In this document: piece after piece, positions 25,143-36,916 of the stretch
How the letters are laid out: every line of letters starts with the position of its first letter
Numbering within the stretch: the stretch's first letter is position 1
Assembly: GCA_037176845.1 (NCBI GenBank)
Contig: JAYKXP010000057.1
Span: 248,001 to 312,000 of the forward strand
Origin: Paramarasmius palmivorus
Taxonomy: Eukaryota; Basidiomycota; Agaricomycetes; Agaricales; Marasmiaceae
Direction: 5' to 3'
Length of the DNA: 64,000 nt
Made by a program: the position numbers and the translations under genes
The notes under the pieces: model-generated
Seen by the model: only the letters and a program-made list of their open reading frames with translations
The model's database searches: none
Told to the model about the DNA's origin: nothing

Positions 25143-27789
25143 ATGTCCTTCAACAACAGCTCGGCATTCACTATCAACGACGGAGACCTTACAAATGCCA
25201 ACCGTGTATACAACAACTGCAATATCCACAAGAATATCCTGGCTACCCAGAGGACGGTGAAAAGGCGGACTATACTGGATGATGTGAGTTCATTCCGTCC
25301 TGTTACTCGAGACTATGAGCTGATCCCCTCGATTATGATCACAGTACACCCGTGTTAAACCAGGCGACATGCGTATTGAGGAGAACATATCCACAACGTC
25401 TGTCAGGAGGGAATATTACGCCGATGAGGAAGGAAGAAAACAGTATCAACTTTGGCGAGACGTCGACGCTCGCCGCAACATCGGAATTGCTCGCCTTCGG
25501 GGTGAAGACAGGGAAGACAGGTTTTTATGTGTTACATACGATGGCCCCGATGCCCTCAAAGTCAGTCCCACCCATACCCCAGCTCTCATATCACTGACAT
25601 TGTGCTCCGATAGGCATTCAAGCAGGATTTTGACCACTTCGCTCACATCAAGTATGTCAAACGCCCCCGCTCGAACGTCAAGTTTACCAACAATCCTTAG
25701 GAACGCGAATGTCGCACAAATATTTGGTTACAACGACAACGAACAAGGTTTACCAGCGTTAGTATTCTACGAAGGTGCGGTATCTTTTCTGAAACTGTGT
25801 TTATGGTATTCACACGTCTTTTCGACAGCGCTCATCCCACTTGGTCGTATTGTCGACGACGGCTATCGGTTCATGCCGCTCTTGTACTCTTACTTTTCCC
25901 ACCAAGTACGTTACCAATCGACATCTATGCCAAATAGCATCTCATTAGGATTCCCTAGTTCGGGAGGATGCAAAGGGAACTCTCAGTGGGGGAGCTTGTA
26001 CGTCTCTTCACGCCCATCATCACAACCTGTACTAACAGGCGCTACAGCTCTTATGTGAACTATGGGTCGACCCAAGAACTGGCGCACTCCAGAAAGGTCC
26101 ATACCTCGAGCTTCCCCTCCTCCAGTCCCTGATCATGCTCGGCACCAGCGAGAACACAATGACCAACACCCATTCCACCCATCTACCCATCCAAACGTAT
26201 GGTGACAACGACACCGTCTTTGAATACCTCACAAGAACATTCCCCGCTCGGACTATCCTCACAGCAATTCGCTTTGCTTCTTCGACATTCATACAACCCC
26301 TGGCCAACGAACAAGTCACATCTGTCCTGTCATCCCTCCCTGGTGTGATATACAATCGGCGCTCACGAGATATCATTGCTAGATTGCCGGGTGCCAGGGA
26401 AAGATGGCATTATGGATTTTGGGGGGTGCTGGGTAGGATTCCTGATGGAATGAGGGAGAGTCAGGTTGTCATGGATGACGGCTCGGTGCGGTATGTATGC
26501 AAAAGCTGGGTGTTGGATGTTGCTGACTGACCAGGGGTATAGGTTTACTGTCATGTCGACGGAGATACCAGATCTTCGAGGGATAGAGCTACAGTATTTG
26601 GTGTATCCGGGGGATGAATGGGCCATTCTGGTGGAATCATGGCTCACTCAGACACACAGCGTGTTCAGCCAACTTGGGATTCATGAAGGTGATTGGGAGG
26701 ATTATGGTAAGTTTTTAGTGTTGTCACGTTTGACCCGGCTGTTGACTTGGCCTAGGTATACTTGACGGTTTCGATCTTCGCCTTGAACGCACTTCACCGC
26801 ACAAGGAACCCAATATCCCCCCGAATGTCTACCTATTCATACGACCTGTTCCCCGTCCATCTGATGACGAAGCCATCTGGAGATCTTGGTTGGGGGGCGA
26901 GAAGTACTTCTGGTCCTTCGATCCCTTTGGACGAGAAATGGTGCCTGAGCTTGTAGGGGCACATTTGGGGTTGCCATCCTTTACTTCTGGGATAGTTGCC
27001 CACTATGGTGTTTGGTCTCCAGATCACTACACCGCCATTCAGAAACTGCACACCTCCGAAGGCTTTGACTCTACTACGACGGACTTTGCGCTTTCGCTTG
27101 GCCTTCCTATTCTCGAAGTCATCAGGGATGAAAGTCGATTTGAAGATCTCGAGGACTCGAGCTCCAATGCGTCATCGTCAGCTGGTGACGATCTTGAGCC
27201 ACGAGGTTCGTTTGGGCCGATATCCTATATCCTTCGCTTGGTACTGATAATTCTATTATTACCATAGGCGAATCTCCAACTCGGCCATCCAGTGCAAAGA
27301 AGCCGAGCAAAGCTGCGAGGACTCTACAATCCACTAGAACCAGTACCAGGCTGCAACAGCCCCAAGATATTGCTCGCAATTCGACTGTCAACCCTTCTGG
27401 AAAATTTCAAGTCCCTGGCAAACGGGTGAACAGCCGGGATGCACGACCGGTCTCAACGAGAGTAAAAGCAAGCGAACGCAATCTGAAAACCACAGGCAAG
27501 TTTATTCTACGTACCTTGAGGCTGTTATTGTTATCCTAACATTGAGTTCCCAGGGCACCCTTCGGTTTCGATTCCGACATCTGCGACTCACTCGCCACAG
27601 CCTATTCAAGCTGGTACTTCTGGAAAGAAACCGGCTCCAGCAATGGTTTCCGTCAAGCGAACCAACACGCAGGTTGGCAGGGCGATAGATCCTAGTAAGC
27701 GGACTAAGGCTCATAGTCAAACACCTCCGAAGATCGGCCAGCCAAAACCGCCTTCTCGTCAAGAGGCGAAGAAGCCGGTGTGGAGATGA
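25143..27789 (+). CDS. Array family gene A: FTINDG / kinase-N-lobe-like / LWVD protein, basic tail
   Basis: Unknown function; a family I recognise only as recurrent in Agaricomycetes. Eleven exons by my splicing: 25143-25283, 25345-25560, 25614-25651, 25701-25774, 25829-25905, 25959-25997, 26048-26490, 26543-26706, 26756-27205, 27268-27495 and 27554-27789. All phases close, giving 701 aa. Order: MSFNNSSAFTINDGDLTNAN; KPGDMRIEENISTTSVRREY; RNIGIARLRGEDREDRFLCV; then FKQDFDHFAHIKNANVAQIF, GYNDNEQGLPALVFYEALIP and LGRIVDDGYRFMPLLYSYF. The last three resemble a protein-kinase N-lobe and hinge, but no HRD or DFG follows. After that come LLCELWVDPRTGALQKGPYL and a long C-terminal half containing SWLGGEKYFWSFDPFGREMV. 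The tail is rich in Lys, Arg, Ser, Pro and Gln. The tenth intron has a GC donor. No signal peptide or membrane helix was seen. Confidence 0.75.
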
Positions 27790-27999
27790 TAAATGTGGTG
27801 TTTCCGAATTTGTGTATGGATATCATGGACTTAGACCGCATCCCCCGAACAACAATGGTGTGTTGTATGCTCATTCTATGGTTTCTCAATGAATGCATAT
27901 GTCCACTTTACTTCATTGCACACACGGCTCGAGGCTCAAGTTGCAACGAGATGTATATGTAGATTTGAATTGATGAACCAGGAATCCTATAGTACACGT
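27790..27999. other. 3' flank of gene A
   Basis: AT-rich, includes likely polyadenylation region; no gene seen. Confidence 0.3.
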
Positions 28000-29095
28000 T
28001 CTATGTACTCGAGAGTTCATAGGTGTGCGTTCCTTTAGCTGGTACTGTAGAGTACCAATTCCTTCTCATAGGGTAGTCACCACGAAGTTGCCGGGTGCCG
28101 GTAAAAGCCTTTTGCATTGAATAGTGATTCAGTACTGTCGCTAGCTGAGGCGATTTAGTTGACGGGTGGTATAGATAAATGTAGACATTTACCGAATACC
28201 TGAATACGAAGTGTCGCTGTCAGCCTACAGCTAATTGCGGTCGCCGAAGTCGGTTTGGTTGAATGATGGTCGGTCGGTTGTGCTTCTTGGCTGAGACCCA
28301 AATTGAGGCCATTTGAAGCACATGTAATCTGAAGTTCAAAGACTCCGATGGACCTCTTGACAGACATTGGGCCTCAATGCTGTATCATCCAGCCGGAGGA
28401 TCTTCATACGTCCTTTGTAGAAGCCTGCGTAGGCTGATTTCGCGGTGAAAGGGGAAGGCGGCAGTGACGAATAGACTCGCCGGGTCACAGTCCGGACAAA
28501 GTAGCTGTGAGTCTTGATTTGAAGAATTCGGGACTTCCGTTGACAGACCAATGCAATTCCAACTGGATGTGGTCGGCGAGTTATTGATTCGTGAAGTCAG
28601 TGTATAACGGACCTGGAATCTGGATTAGATTTCAAATCCTTGGAAAGAAAACGAGACATACGAGCGAGTTTTCTTGTATCTGGTAAACTGGTAACCCGAA
28701 TTCTGGAGACCAGATAGTCAACTATTGGGTCGTGCTGTGCAACGAGATAAAGTCTGACGATCTACACTGGAAGGGCTGCATAGAAGGAGCAATGAGATTT
28801 TGAAAGCTAAAGCGGAAATACAGGGCTTCCGACCGACGGGAGCCAAAATGCGCTGGAATATTCGAGGGACCCAAATCCTGAAGAGCTTTCGCAAATTTTG
28901 CGGGTTACAATATGTGGGACCTTGAGGTCTTGAGGTAGTACCGGAGGATGCGCATTGCGTATGGTCGACGTGCAACGGAGACATTGAGAGGAGCAAATGC
29001 CTGGCGGTGTAACTGTTCTTCACGACTTGCTCACAACCACCACCTCGACCTTGCAATAATATTACGGGATGAGGCTGGAACACAACAAGGTGAAC
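28000..29095. repeat. Unassigned repeat block, copy 1
   Basis: Related to 50760-52040 and, in part, to 55390-55760. Shared marks include a CTTGTATCTGG-containing stretch (28671; 55735) and a matching run of short minus-strand frames (28336-28551 and 28718-29083). No intact gene. It follows gene A here and gene B in the second copy, so it was part of the same ancestral unit. Confidence 0.5.
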
Positions 29096-29099
29096 TACT

Positions 29100-30700
29100 A
29101 CTTTATCTCTGATATTCTAATCGTATAACTAACACGCTCTTCCAAGTTCGATGCCATCCCTTCCTCTGGTCTTTCTTGGGTCTTTCGACCAGGCGACTTC
29201 TTACCAGCCCGGACCTCCAAAAACCCATACACAGGACGCGCTATTCACCCGACTCGGCTTATCCAGTCTAAAGTTGAACCATGTCCCACAAGTTACTCTC
29301 ATCCCATGGGTCAAATAGCGACACCACCCCCACAATAGTATTCGACCTCTTATCCGCGAGATTGACTTGTGTAGCACCCACGCATATCAAGGAGTCGAGG
29401 TTCACCAGGTCGCGTATCTCTGTTTCTGGATCTACAAGAGGAAAGGATCTACGGGTTATAGGTCATGAGCTGGGAGCTGGTTGTCGGTGAAGCACATTTG
29501 GGATCCCGCGTTTTCATCGACCATCGACAACGACAACTCCAGCTATCCCTTCGTTACAACGGACGTCGAATATCCAGGCCTGGATATTACCCACCTCCGC
29601 ATCTTCAGCCAGATGTAAGAGGTTGGCGCAGAGTCAATCTATGAGCTCCAGCCTTGTCCGGTCGGTCCATATCCCTCTTTTCTCACCTTTGACACTGACA
29701 ATGTTTTCAGTGCAACAACACCAATCATTCAAACGCAAGCGGCACCCTTGACAGCGCCTAGTATCGTCTGGAACAGCCTGCTCTTTAAGTGTTATTCAGC
29801 CAGCCCATAGCACGTCTATCATCAACACCTCAAAAACTCCCACATCTCCACTCACACTTTGGATACACACACCTGCGCGCAGGTTTTTTGGCCTTGGTGT
29901 TATTCCTATGGGCCCAGCCACCTCCCGTACCACTACTCCTCATCACATACATCCTAGCCGCATGAACCTACGCCCTTATCGCAGTGTTAAGGCCCCTTAC
30001 CGCGTATCCTGGAAAAGTACCAGCACGTTACCGACATGGAAGAGCAGGCTCAGAGAAAGTTCGCGCACTACAGCTGTAGGCATGCCAGCCCACCTATCGC
30101 TTGTATCTTAACATTGAACGCGATTACTACAGGCTCACATTCGGAACACCGACCACCGAACTTCCTTGCGTGTTCACATCCCGCTACTATGCTGTTATTG
30201 AGAGGAGCACTCAGAAATACTCTGCAATCTGGGCATCTTTACTTGATGCTGAAGTGGGTGGGTTGGGCGTGATCGCCGTTGGATAATGTTCACGTCTTCG
30301 GGATGTTCTTGTTCCTGAAGCAGCAGTACCGGATCATCAGTCGAAGCTTCGGGTGTCCTATCAATCCTAACCCATACACCACCTCCATTGCGCCTGTCTC
30401 TACCATTTCACCGGGCGAATTGTCACCAAAGCACCTTAAGCACGCGTGGAAGTCTGCATACCATCCTACGCCTTCCTAGGGTCTTATTGTCGAGCCTGTT
30501 ATCTTCAATACCATCGTCCGGAACAAGTTCAGCCACAGAGCTTGGGATGCTCCTGGACACGACACAGCACTCATCGTAGGTGGTTCTATGAAACATGAAG
30601 GCTCAGGATTCATGGTTGACCTCGACGCGAAGAGGATGGTTAGGTGACGAAAATGCCAACCTAGCGATGGTTAGAGCTGTAACGTATCTTTCCAGTGTAT
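29100..30700 (+). pseudogene. Unidentified decayed multi-exon gene, copy 1 of 4
   Basis: Related copies at 34100-35430, 52040-53650 and 56330-57950. The best-preserved fragment is near 30481-30650: PVIFNTIVRNKFSHRAWDAP then GHDTALIVGGSMKHEGSGF. Others are near 30050 (QHVTDMEEQAQRKFAHYS) and 30118-30280 (DYYRLTFGTPTTELPC). Frames are broken, but amino-acid-level conservation with the sister copies says this was once coding on the plus strand. I do not recognise the family. Confidence 0.5.
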
Positions 30701-30769
30701 GTTCGAATTCGACGCGATTCGCAATGTCTCGCTGACACGTAATGTTTCTAGGCTCTTGTGTTTCGGGTA

Positions 30770-31650
30770 TTAGAATCAAGCTTTATTGGTATCGATATTG
30801 TACAATTGGGCTCTAGATAGTCAATGACATTCATATCTTGAAGGCGTAGCCATATTCGTAGTCCCATGGGTACACCAAACTCCTCGAGTCGCAGTTGAAA
30901 TTTCATGGAGGAAGAATCAGAGTCGAGTGCGAAGCAAATGGATTTGAGGAATCGTACCGTGGATGACTTTGACTATGTTCCCTAGTTCTTCACTATAATC
31001 CTGGCCGCACTAGAAGCTAGTGTTGGTGATATCGATGCCTAGTCTCGAGTGATAAGAACGCGAACGAAAAGAGAAGAACGGAAACTCTCACTTGGATCGC
31101 TCACGCAGCTTGAAGTAGTCCATTTTCGACAGAAGTCTGACGGGACAATGGCTATCCAACTGTAGGAGGTAGCATTTTTGAGTGGAGGACTTGATGGATC
31201 ATAGGAGGTAGGCATAGTTTTGCAATTGGCGTGAATTGCGGATGTTGAAGGCTGAGAGTGTTGAGATAGGACAAGGGACGTTCAAGTCAAAACGTCGGAG
31301 ATGTGTCGCACATGTATTGGGCTCTTCATTGCGGCAGGGAGGCGTTATCTTCTTGAGGAGGAGGGTGTATGTTAGTGTGGTTGTCTTCAAAACACCGGCG
31401 CAGGGAATGCTGGAAAAGGCCGATGGAGTTCAGGACTTTCTATGACTTGCGCGGTTCTGGAGGACAGAAGGATGGGTCAAAGTCTAGCTGAAGGTCGGGA
31501 ATCATAGGTCAGCTAGGATCGTAGATGGTGCTGGTGAAATCGGCGGATAAGAGGAAAGAGGAGACAGTACGTCAGCAAAAAAAAACATCGTTAGTGAATG
31601 GGTCGCACCTCTTAGTTCACCTCAGTGATTTTTTAAACAGGTGATAGTCA
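30770..31650. repeat. Recurring intergenic module, copy 2
   Basis: Begins with TTATTGGTATCGATATTGTAC (30783 on). The marker block lies at 30904-30975 (GGAGGAAGAATCAGAG ... GCAAATGGATTTGAGG ... CGTACCGTGGATGAC). It is followed by a stretch shared with the other copies whose minus strand encodes short CT-rich frames (for example 31199-31390). Confidence 0.6.
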
Positions 31651-33300
31651 TAGTCAAGAATGTTGAGAGTGTAAGGAAATTGCAGAGAATCGCGTCGGAT
31701 GGAAGATGTATATGGTGGTTGGGCAGAACGTTCCTCAGACGCGTCGCGAAAGCACCTCTTGTTTGTGAACGACCACTGCGCCCTAACACCGTCCTTCTCG
31801 ATCGCCTCACAACCTCTTCCGTCTATCGAAGACAACGCTCGAAGGTCGAAACCATCTCTAGAAGAGAATAGGTTGCCGAGGAGTTTCAGTCCTAGTTCAA
31901 CACGCCCATCTTTTCTGTGGACTCATCTATACTACGGACGTAGGCAACACTCACTGCCGAGGGCTCAAATTCAAGCTTCCCCTCTTCTGAAGACTGAGAA
32001 ATTTTCAACCAAGTGCGTCTCGTCTTTCTCGTACTTAAGACACAGCTACATCTCTTCTTCCCTGTCCTAGTCATCAATGTCGATGCGTAGCCTGAGTACT
32101 CCATTAGGACTTCCAGGCTACCATATGCATCTCCCATCTCGTATGACATGCTGGCTATGGGCTTGTGGAAATAATAGTAAGTGATTAAGCCTTATCCACG
32201 CCGCATTCTCGTCTCACTGACATAGAAAGTCATTTCAAATGTCATCACCTCAAGAATGCCATACAACGAATGGAAAGCTCAAAGAGCGAATGACTGAGTT
32301 TCAAAGCTCCCCGACCCCAAAGGACTCGACCCTACGCTCACCGAATTTGACTCTGCTGATGATCAAGGTGGTCGCTCGGAATACATGGGTGAGTTCTCAC
32401 TTACACCCCAGCTTATACTCGCTCATAGGCATCTTCATGCATACCCTTAATCTTCCAGTGTCGCTCTGAACTGCACAGTATCGAAACTTCAGGCGAGAGA
32501 ACTAGGTCCATAGCGCATCCTCAAGCCCTGAGGTTCGTTGAAACCAATATATTCCATTTTTCAGCTCGATACCAACTATCGAACAAATAGCTGAATGTTT
32601 ACGGTTTGAGGCGTCCAGCCCGAAGATACCGAGAGGGGGTGTAAAGACTTTCAACTAGCCCCAGCCAATATACGATGCTCACAGACACCCGTATCATGGA
32701 AAGACATCACAAGACAAAGCGCGAGAAGATGTAATATGAGGCTGTCAAACGCAACCTGGAAGCCTCAGGTGAGTTTATTCCACGTACCTCGAGGCTATTC
32801 TCATGTCATTGGGCGTATAGGGTACCGTTCGCCTCTGACAATGAATCTAGCCCATCATCTAGCGCGAAGTAGCTGAGGTTGAAGGACATGACGACCGTCG
32901 ACTCTTCCGAATCTGGCAGGAGCCAAACAAGTCTTGGGTATCAAGGAAACGACGCTCGTCAACCCTAGGATCTTGGAAAGGCGGGGAAAGGTCAAGAGGA
33001 TGCAAATCCTTCATTGAGAACTACTGGAGCTGGTTCATGTTAGTGTATCCGAAAGCGTCATGGTGAGTTCATTTCGTGCATTTGAAGGCTTTTATCATGA
33101 CATTGGTCATACAAAGCACGGTTCAACCTCAACGTCCCCTCGTCCCCAGGTCCGGTTAATCCTAGGACAGGCCGAAGCGTCGAGTCCCAGCAAATGAAAC
33201 AGGGAGCTTGGTTCGCAGGACTGTGTCATTGGAAAGATGATATTTAGGCGAAGAAAGGGCTAGTTTGGCGATGATCATTCAATGGTAAGAGCTATCAATT
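31650..33300 (+). pseudogene. Eroded array-family member with A-type tail exons
   Basis: Matches 58870-58925 plus 60564-62150. Shared points: ACGCGTCGCG (31740; 60573), AATAGGTTGCCGAG (31867; compare 60714) and a short exon ending AATACATGGGTGAGT (32381; 61245). It also holds an intron nearly identical to the tenth intron of gene A (GTGAGTTTATTCCACGTACC at 32767; compare 27496). The donor here is GT, whereas gene A has GC. The body of the family protein is missing or unreadable, and stops occur in every frame. Confidence 0.5.
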
Positions 33301-34050
33301 ATCAACTTGGCTTTGATGTGCCTCGCTGACGCATTATGCATATTTTTGGCTTCTAGTTTCTATAGCTGGTGTTCACCTCGCCATGCGTCTTGGTGTGGGC
33401 GTATGAGCGTGGCTCCAAACTTTACACATCATAGTCGACACAATGCTCGGCTATTCATTCGAGATCTGAAAGGCCAGACATGTTCGATGTCCAGATAGAT
33501 AAAGGTATATCCAACGGCTCGTTGAATAGACGAGATTCTGACAGGAAATTTAGCACCAGTAGCGAAGGAGCTGTGTTGGAACTTGGAAGGATGTACCGCG
33601 TGCAAGGCCTCGTGTCAAGACTTGGAGTTGTATGTCGGTGATGCAAATGACTGACATGGTGAGTCAAACACGCAGATAATATAAAACGAAAACGCTCATG
33701 CGATAGTATTCGCCTATTTCGATTTCGACGTGATAACGCGACACGGTGAACATCTCTCGGTGCGATGTAGACCCTTCGAGGACTGAGCGAGCGAGCGCTT
33801 TTAACTTAGCTATGGAAGGTCTAGAGGTGGGGTATATTAGCGTGCTGCAGCCGCAGGTGTTGGTTGATAGCGGATAGATAGAAATATTCAGTGTGTTATT
33901 TTGGAGATGTCGACGGTGGCATGGGGTGAAACGTTTGGTTTTCGAGTCGCGGTGTAGACGTCTGGATTCGGAATATTATATATAACATTGCGTTCTTCAT
34001 CTTTTGTGGCTCTCCTGAGACAGGTGAATCCAGTATACGAGGTTTGCCTT
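33300..34050. repeat. Module fragments
   Basis: 33300-33360 resembles the 3' end of the unidentified decayed gene copies (a GCTGACGCATTATGC-like piece before a TTCTAG). 33705-34050 resembles 62565-62840 (TTTCGACGTGATAACG; GAAACGTTTGGTTTTCG). No gene. Confidence 0.45.
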
Positions 34051-34099
34051 TCTTGAAGTGTAATGGGCGAACGGTGGTCGAAGCCAGCCTTCTTTCCTG

Positions 34100-35430
34100 G
34101 CTCACAAGATGCCTGCCGCCCTTGTTCCACAACTTGCTCAGCAACTGCCAACCACGACCAACGATGCTACGGTCGGTGCTAGAACGCAAGAAGGTATACA
34201 GCATCTTTTTCTATATCCCACTCACGAAAACTAACACACTCTTCCAAGCTCACCGACATCGACATTCCTTCGAAATCCCCTGCACCTGGACCTTCCACCA
34301 AGCAATCTTCAAAACCACACCTCTGCAAACCCTACACAGAACGCGCCATCCACCCATCCTCAGCCTTCCCAACCTAGAGCTGAATCACGTCCCATTTTCC
34401 TTGTCCCATCGGTCGACTAGCAACCTTACATTCCCGGCAGCACGCAATCTCACCTGCGATATTGACTCGAACCGCGCTCACGCATATTCAAGTCGAGGCG
34501 TAGGCTCAGGTCTTTCGGGTTTGGATTTATAAAGGGGGGAAATGTAATGGGTATGGGGTATAGGTTGGGGGGGTGTCTTTTTGGTGGAACAGGACTACGC
34601 AACCATTTGGGTCTCTGTGTTCGTTTCGACAGTCGACTCTCATTCCGGCCATCCTTTTCTTACCGCTGGACGTTGGACACCCAGGATCCAGGCCTGAAGA
34701 AGACTCCTCTCTACACCTTTCTCAGCCTGTTCTACAAGAAAAACGTATGAGAGAGTAGCTGTTCCTTCAGCCTAGGACTCTTATTCGGTGAGTCCCTTGT
34801 CCAGATTCTACCTCTTATCCTTATCACGTTCGAAGCCTCAATACTGACGCTCATATTAAGGTCTTTTTATGAATCGAAACTCAAGTTCGAAACGCGACAA
34901 TGAACATCTTCACCTCTTTTAGGCACTTAAAGACCCAACACCCCGCCGGTGCGACGACCAACCCACCGCACCTCCATCTGCAGCACCTATGCAGTCTTTT
35001 GGTCGCTCCTCTTGCCTCCGCCATTTCACCTGCCACCGCCCATCGATAACCACTCTCATGAGCCTACAAAACAGCTCTTGACAACCACCTCTCTATCCCA
35101 ACGTTAGAGCCGCTTGTATTTCGGAATGCTACAAGCTCGTTTCCGACCCGAACAACATGGAATACTAGGCGGCAACAGGACCGAAAAGCATTTTGGGTAC
35201 TGTAGCTCGAGGTATGCCTACTTGTGGATCGTCGTACCTTGATGCTTACCGCAAAACTCAACAGACACATACCCCAAAACACCCACCACCGAACACCGAA
35301 CACCACTGTCCTCCTTCCGTTGTGTGTTGGGTTGTGGGGGTATACCCCAACGTTCTCGTGTGGGTGTATCGGCGATGGGGTGTTGTTGTAACGTGTAGGT
35401 TTGGACCTGATGCGACTCACGATGTTTAGC
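34100..35430 (+). pseudogene. Unidentified decayed multi-exon gene, copy 2 of 4
   Basis: Closest to the copy at 56330. Both carry AACGCAAGAAGGTAT followed by an intron with CTATATCCCACTC (34184; 56369), then ATCTTCAAAACCACACCTC (34305; 56469) and GCCATCCTTTTCTTAC-like sequence (34647; 56816). An intron GTGAGTCC ... CTCATATTA is kept at the same place (34789; 56970). Stops and shifts throughout; the 3' third seen in copy 1 is not clear here. Confidence 0.5.
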
Positions 35431-35509
35431 TGATGTATGATTTCTCTAGATGTTTACTTTGGGACGCGTTGTGGTTCTGGGTCTAGGCTGAGAAGATTCT
35501 GTTCAGGGG

Positions 35510-36400
35510 ACTTTATTAATTATTGTTGATATCGATATTGTACATGGTGACGTTGGGCTCGAGACGTCTAGATAGCAAGGGATATCAAGTATGTCCATCT
35601 CCCGAGTCCAGTATACCCCCTCAGCCTGCAGCTTGAATAGACGATGTTCTGTGGAAGGCGAATCAGCGCTGCGTGTCGAGCAGATGGATTAGACCAACGT
35701 ACCGTAGATGGCTACCTCCAGATTCCTCATGTGAGTGGTAGCGTTGTATCAACAATGAAGATCGGCGGTATCGACACCTAGAGTCTAGAATAGTCAGCGG
35801 AATGCACACGAAAAGAGCAGAACGAAAAAACTCGCGTGTACTCCGTTTTTGATACAAGGCTCTGACAGGCAAAAGGTAGTTTCTTTGAATGTGAGAGGAG
35901 GCGGACTGAGGCTGAAGCGCGGATGGACCGGTTGGAGGTACTGAGAACAATATGGAGATGTCGAAGGCCGGTAGTGTAGGACACTGGGCGTCCAAGTCAA
36001 ACCTAGAAGACGGTGCGGATGTATTGTTCTCTTCATCGCGGCAAGAGGACTTGACGTGTTGGTGTGGATGTCTGGCGTAGAGATCTTGGGAGCTGAAGTT
36101 TTTGATGGAGGGCGGAGGAGTAGAGTGGAGTCGGACTATATGTTGAGGATTATGCGATGGTAGGAGCCTTTAGTTCGGTGGGCTAGACAGAACGAAAACT
36201 GCGGAGGAAGAGTATCAAGCGGGTCAGCAAAATTTAAATAATTTATTCATTGCCAATGTAAAGCCGCACCGGCCGCACCACTTAGTCTATCCGAGCAATT
36301 CGTTGGACATTGATGAGGCCAAGGTTGAGAGAGGAACGAGATTGCAGAGGAACGCGTCGGATGTAGTTAGATAGAAGGTTCCTCATCGGACGCGTAAGTG
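35510..36400. repeat. Recurring intergenic module, copy 3
   Basis: Starts ATTGTTGATATCGATATTGT (35522). The marker block is at 35653-35720 (GAAGGCGAATCAGCG ... GCAGATGGATTAG ... CGTACCGTAGATGG). The minus strand of 35663-36036 carries short frames similar to those of the other modules. It ends with ACGCGTCGGATG (36350), where the duplicated segment begins. Confidence 0.6.
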
Positions 36401-36409
36401 GGATGTGAA

Positions 36410-36603
36410 ATCGACGGCTTGTACAGCCGGGTGCTGGGAGAGCGTGTCATCCTATCTGTGTACCGTTCTTGCTTGATGTATCATGCCATTGAGACCGATG
36501 AGTAGAGACAAGATAATCCAGAAAAGCTTGACGGTTGCGCTGATTGTGGACGGCAACGAGTCGCGTTAGTGTGACCCTAACCCGAATCATGCCCAATGGG
36601 CAT
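36410..36603 (+). repeat. Duplicated segment copy 2, left part before the retrotransposon
   Basis: Corresponds to 21185-21396: GCTTGTACAG, CTTGACGGTTGCGCTG-like and GTGTGACCCTAACCCGAATC are shared. Interrupted at 36604 by the retrotransposon's target duplication; it resumes at 44221. Confidence 0.8.
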
Positions 36604-36616
36604 GCACGCGTCTTTG
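36604..36616. repeat. Target-site duplication, left (GCACGCGTCTTTG)
   Basis: Identical 13-mer at 44221-44233. The homologous uninterrupted copy has GCACGCGTC at 21397, confirming this is host sequence. Two further T residues could extend it but merge with the poly-T. Confidence 0.88.
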
Positions 36617-36642
36617 TTTTTTTTTTTTTTTTTTTTTTTTTT
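36617..36642 (-). repeat. Poly-A tail of the LINE (26 T on + strand)
   Basis: Uninterrupted T26 directly next to the target duplication, as expected for the 3' end of a retrotransposed copy. Confidence 0.92.
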
Positions 36643-36916
36643 GTGGAGCGTTTACGAAGAGGTTAACCTTTCGGAGAGCAAACGTGGTGGTTCCTCTCGA
36701 GTCGCCGATAGTCAGCGACCGTCCTTGAGGCCGACAAAGTCGGTGCTCCTCTTCCGCATGTGGGGCAAGGAAACTAGACCTCGCCATGGACCTGAGACTA
36801 AGATATACCACCTGGAGGAATGCATTTCCGCACGCCCGGTTGTCAGCGAGCAGTGTGAGACTAAAGGTAGATCCTCAGAAGCCAACCACCTCGTAGGTTG
36901 ACTCCCTCCTCGAATA

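Larger units (their letters stand above)
21185..27250 (+). repeat. Duplicated segment, copy 1 (around gene A)
   Basis: About 6 kb that recurs, diverged by substitutions and small indels, at 36410-36616 plus 44221-50223. Landmarks shared in order: GTGTGACCCTAACCCGAATC (21359; 36569), GCGGAAATTTCACG (21541; 44390), GACAGGATTCCGAG (21924; 44736), CTACCCGAGCTATCATCCGC (22479; 45265), and the whole of genes A and B to about exon 9. Similarity ends in the last exons. The retrotransposon in the second copy is absent here, so this copy shows the empty insertion site (GCACGCGTC near 21397). Confidence 0.85.

Noticed and set aside
25446..27391. Minus-strand frames opposite gene A (and the same opposite gene B)
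   Set aside because: They mirror the coding frame of the genes and recur only because the genes are duplicated.
31559..31600. Short A-run near 31577 as a retrotransposon tail
   Set aside because: Only nine A residues, no target duplication or element attached.
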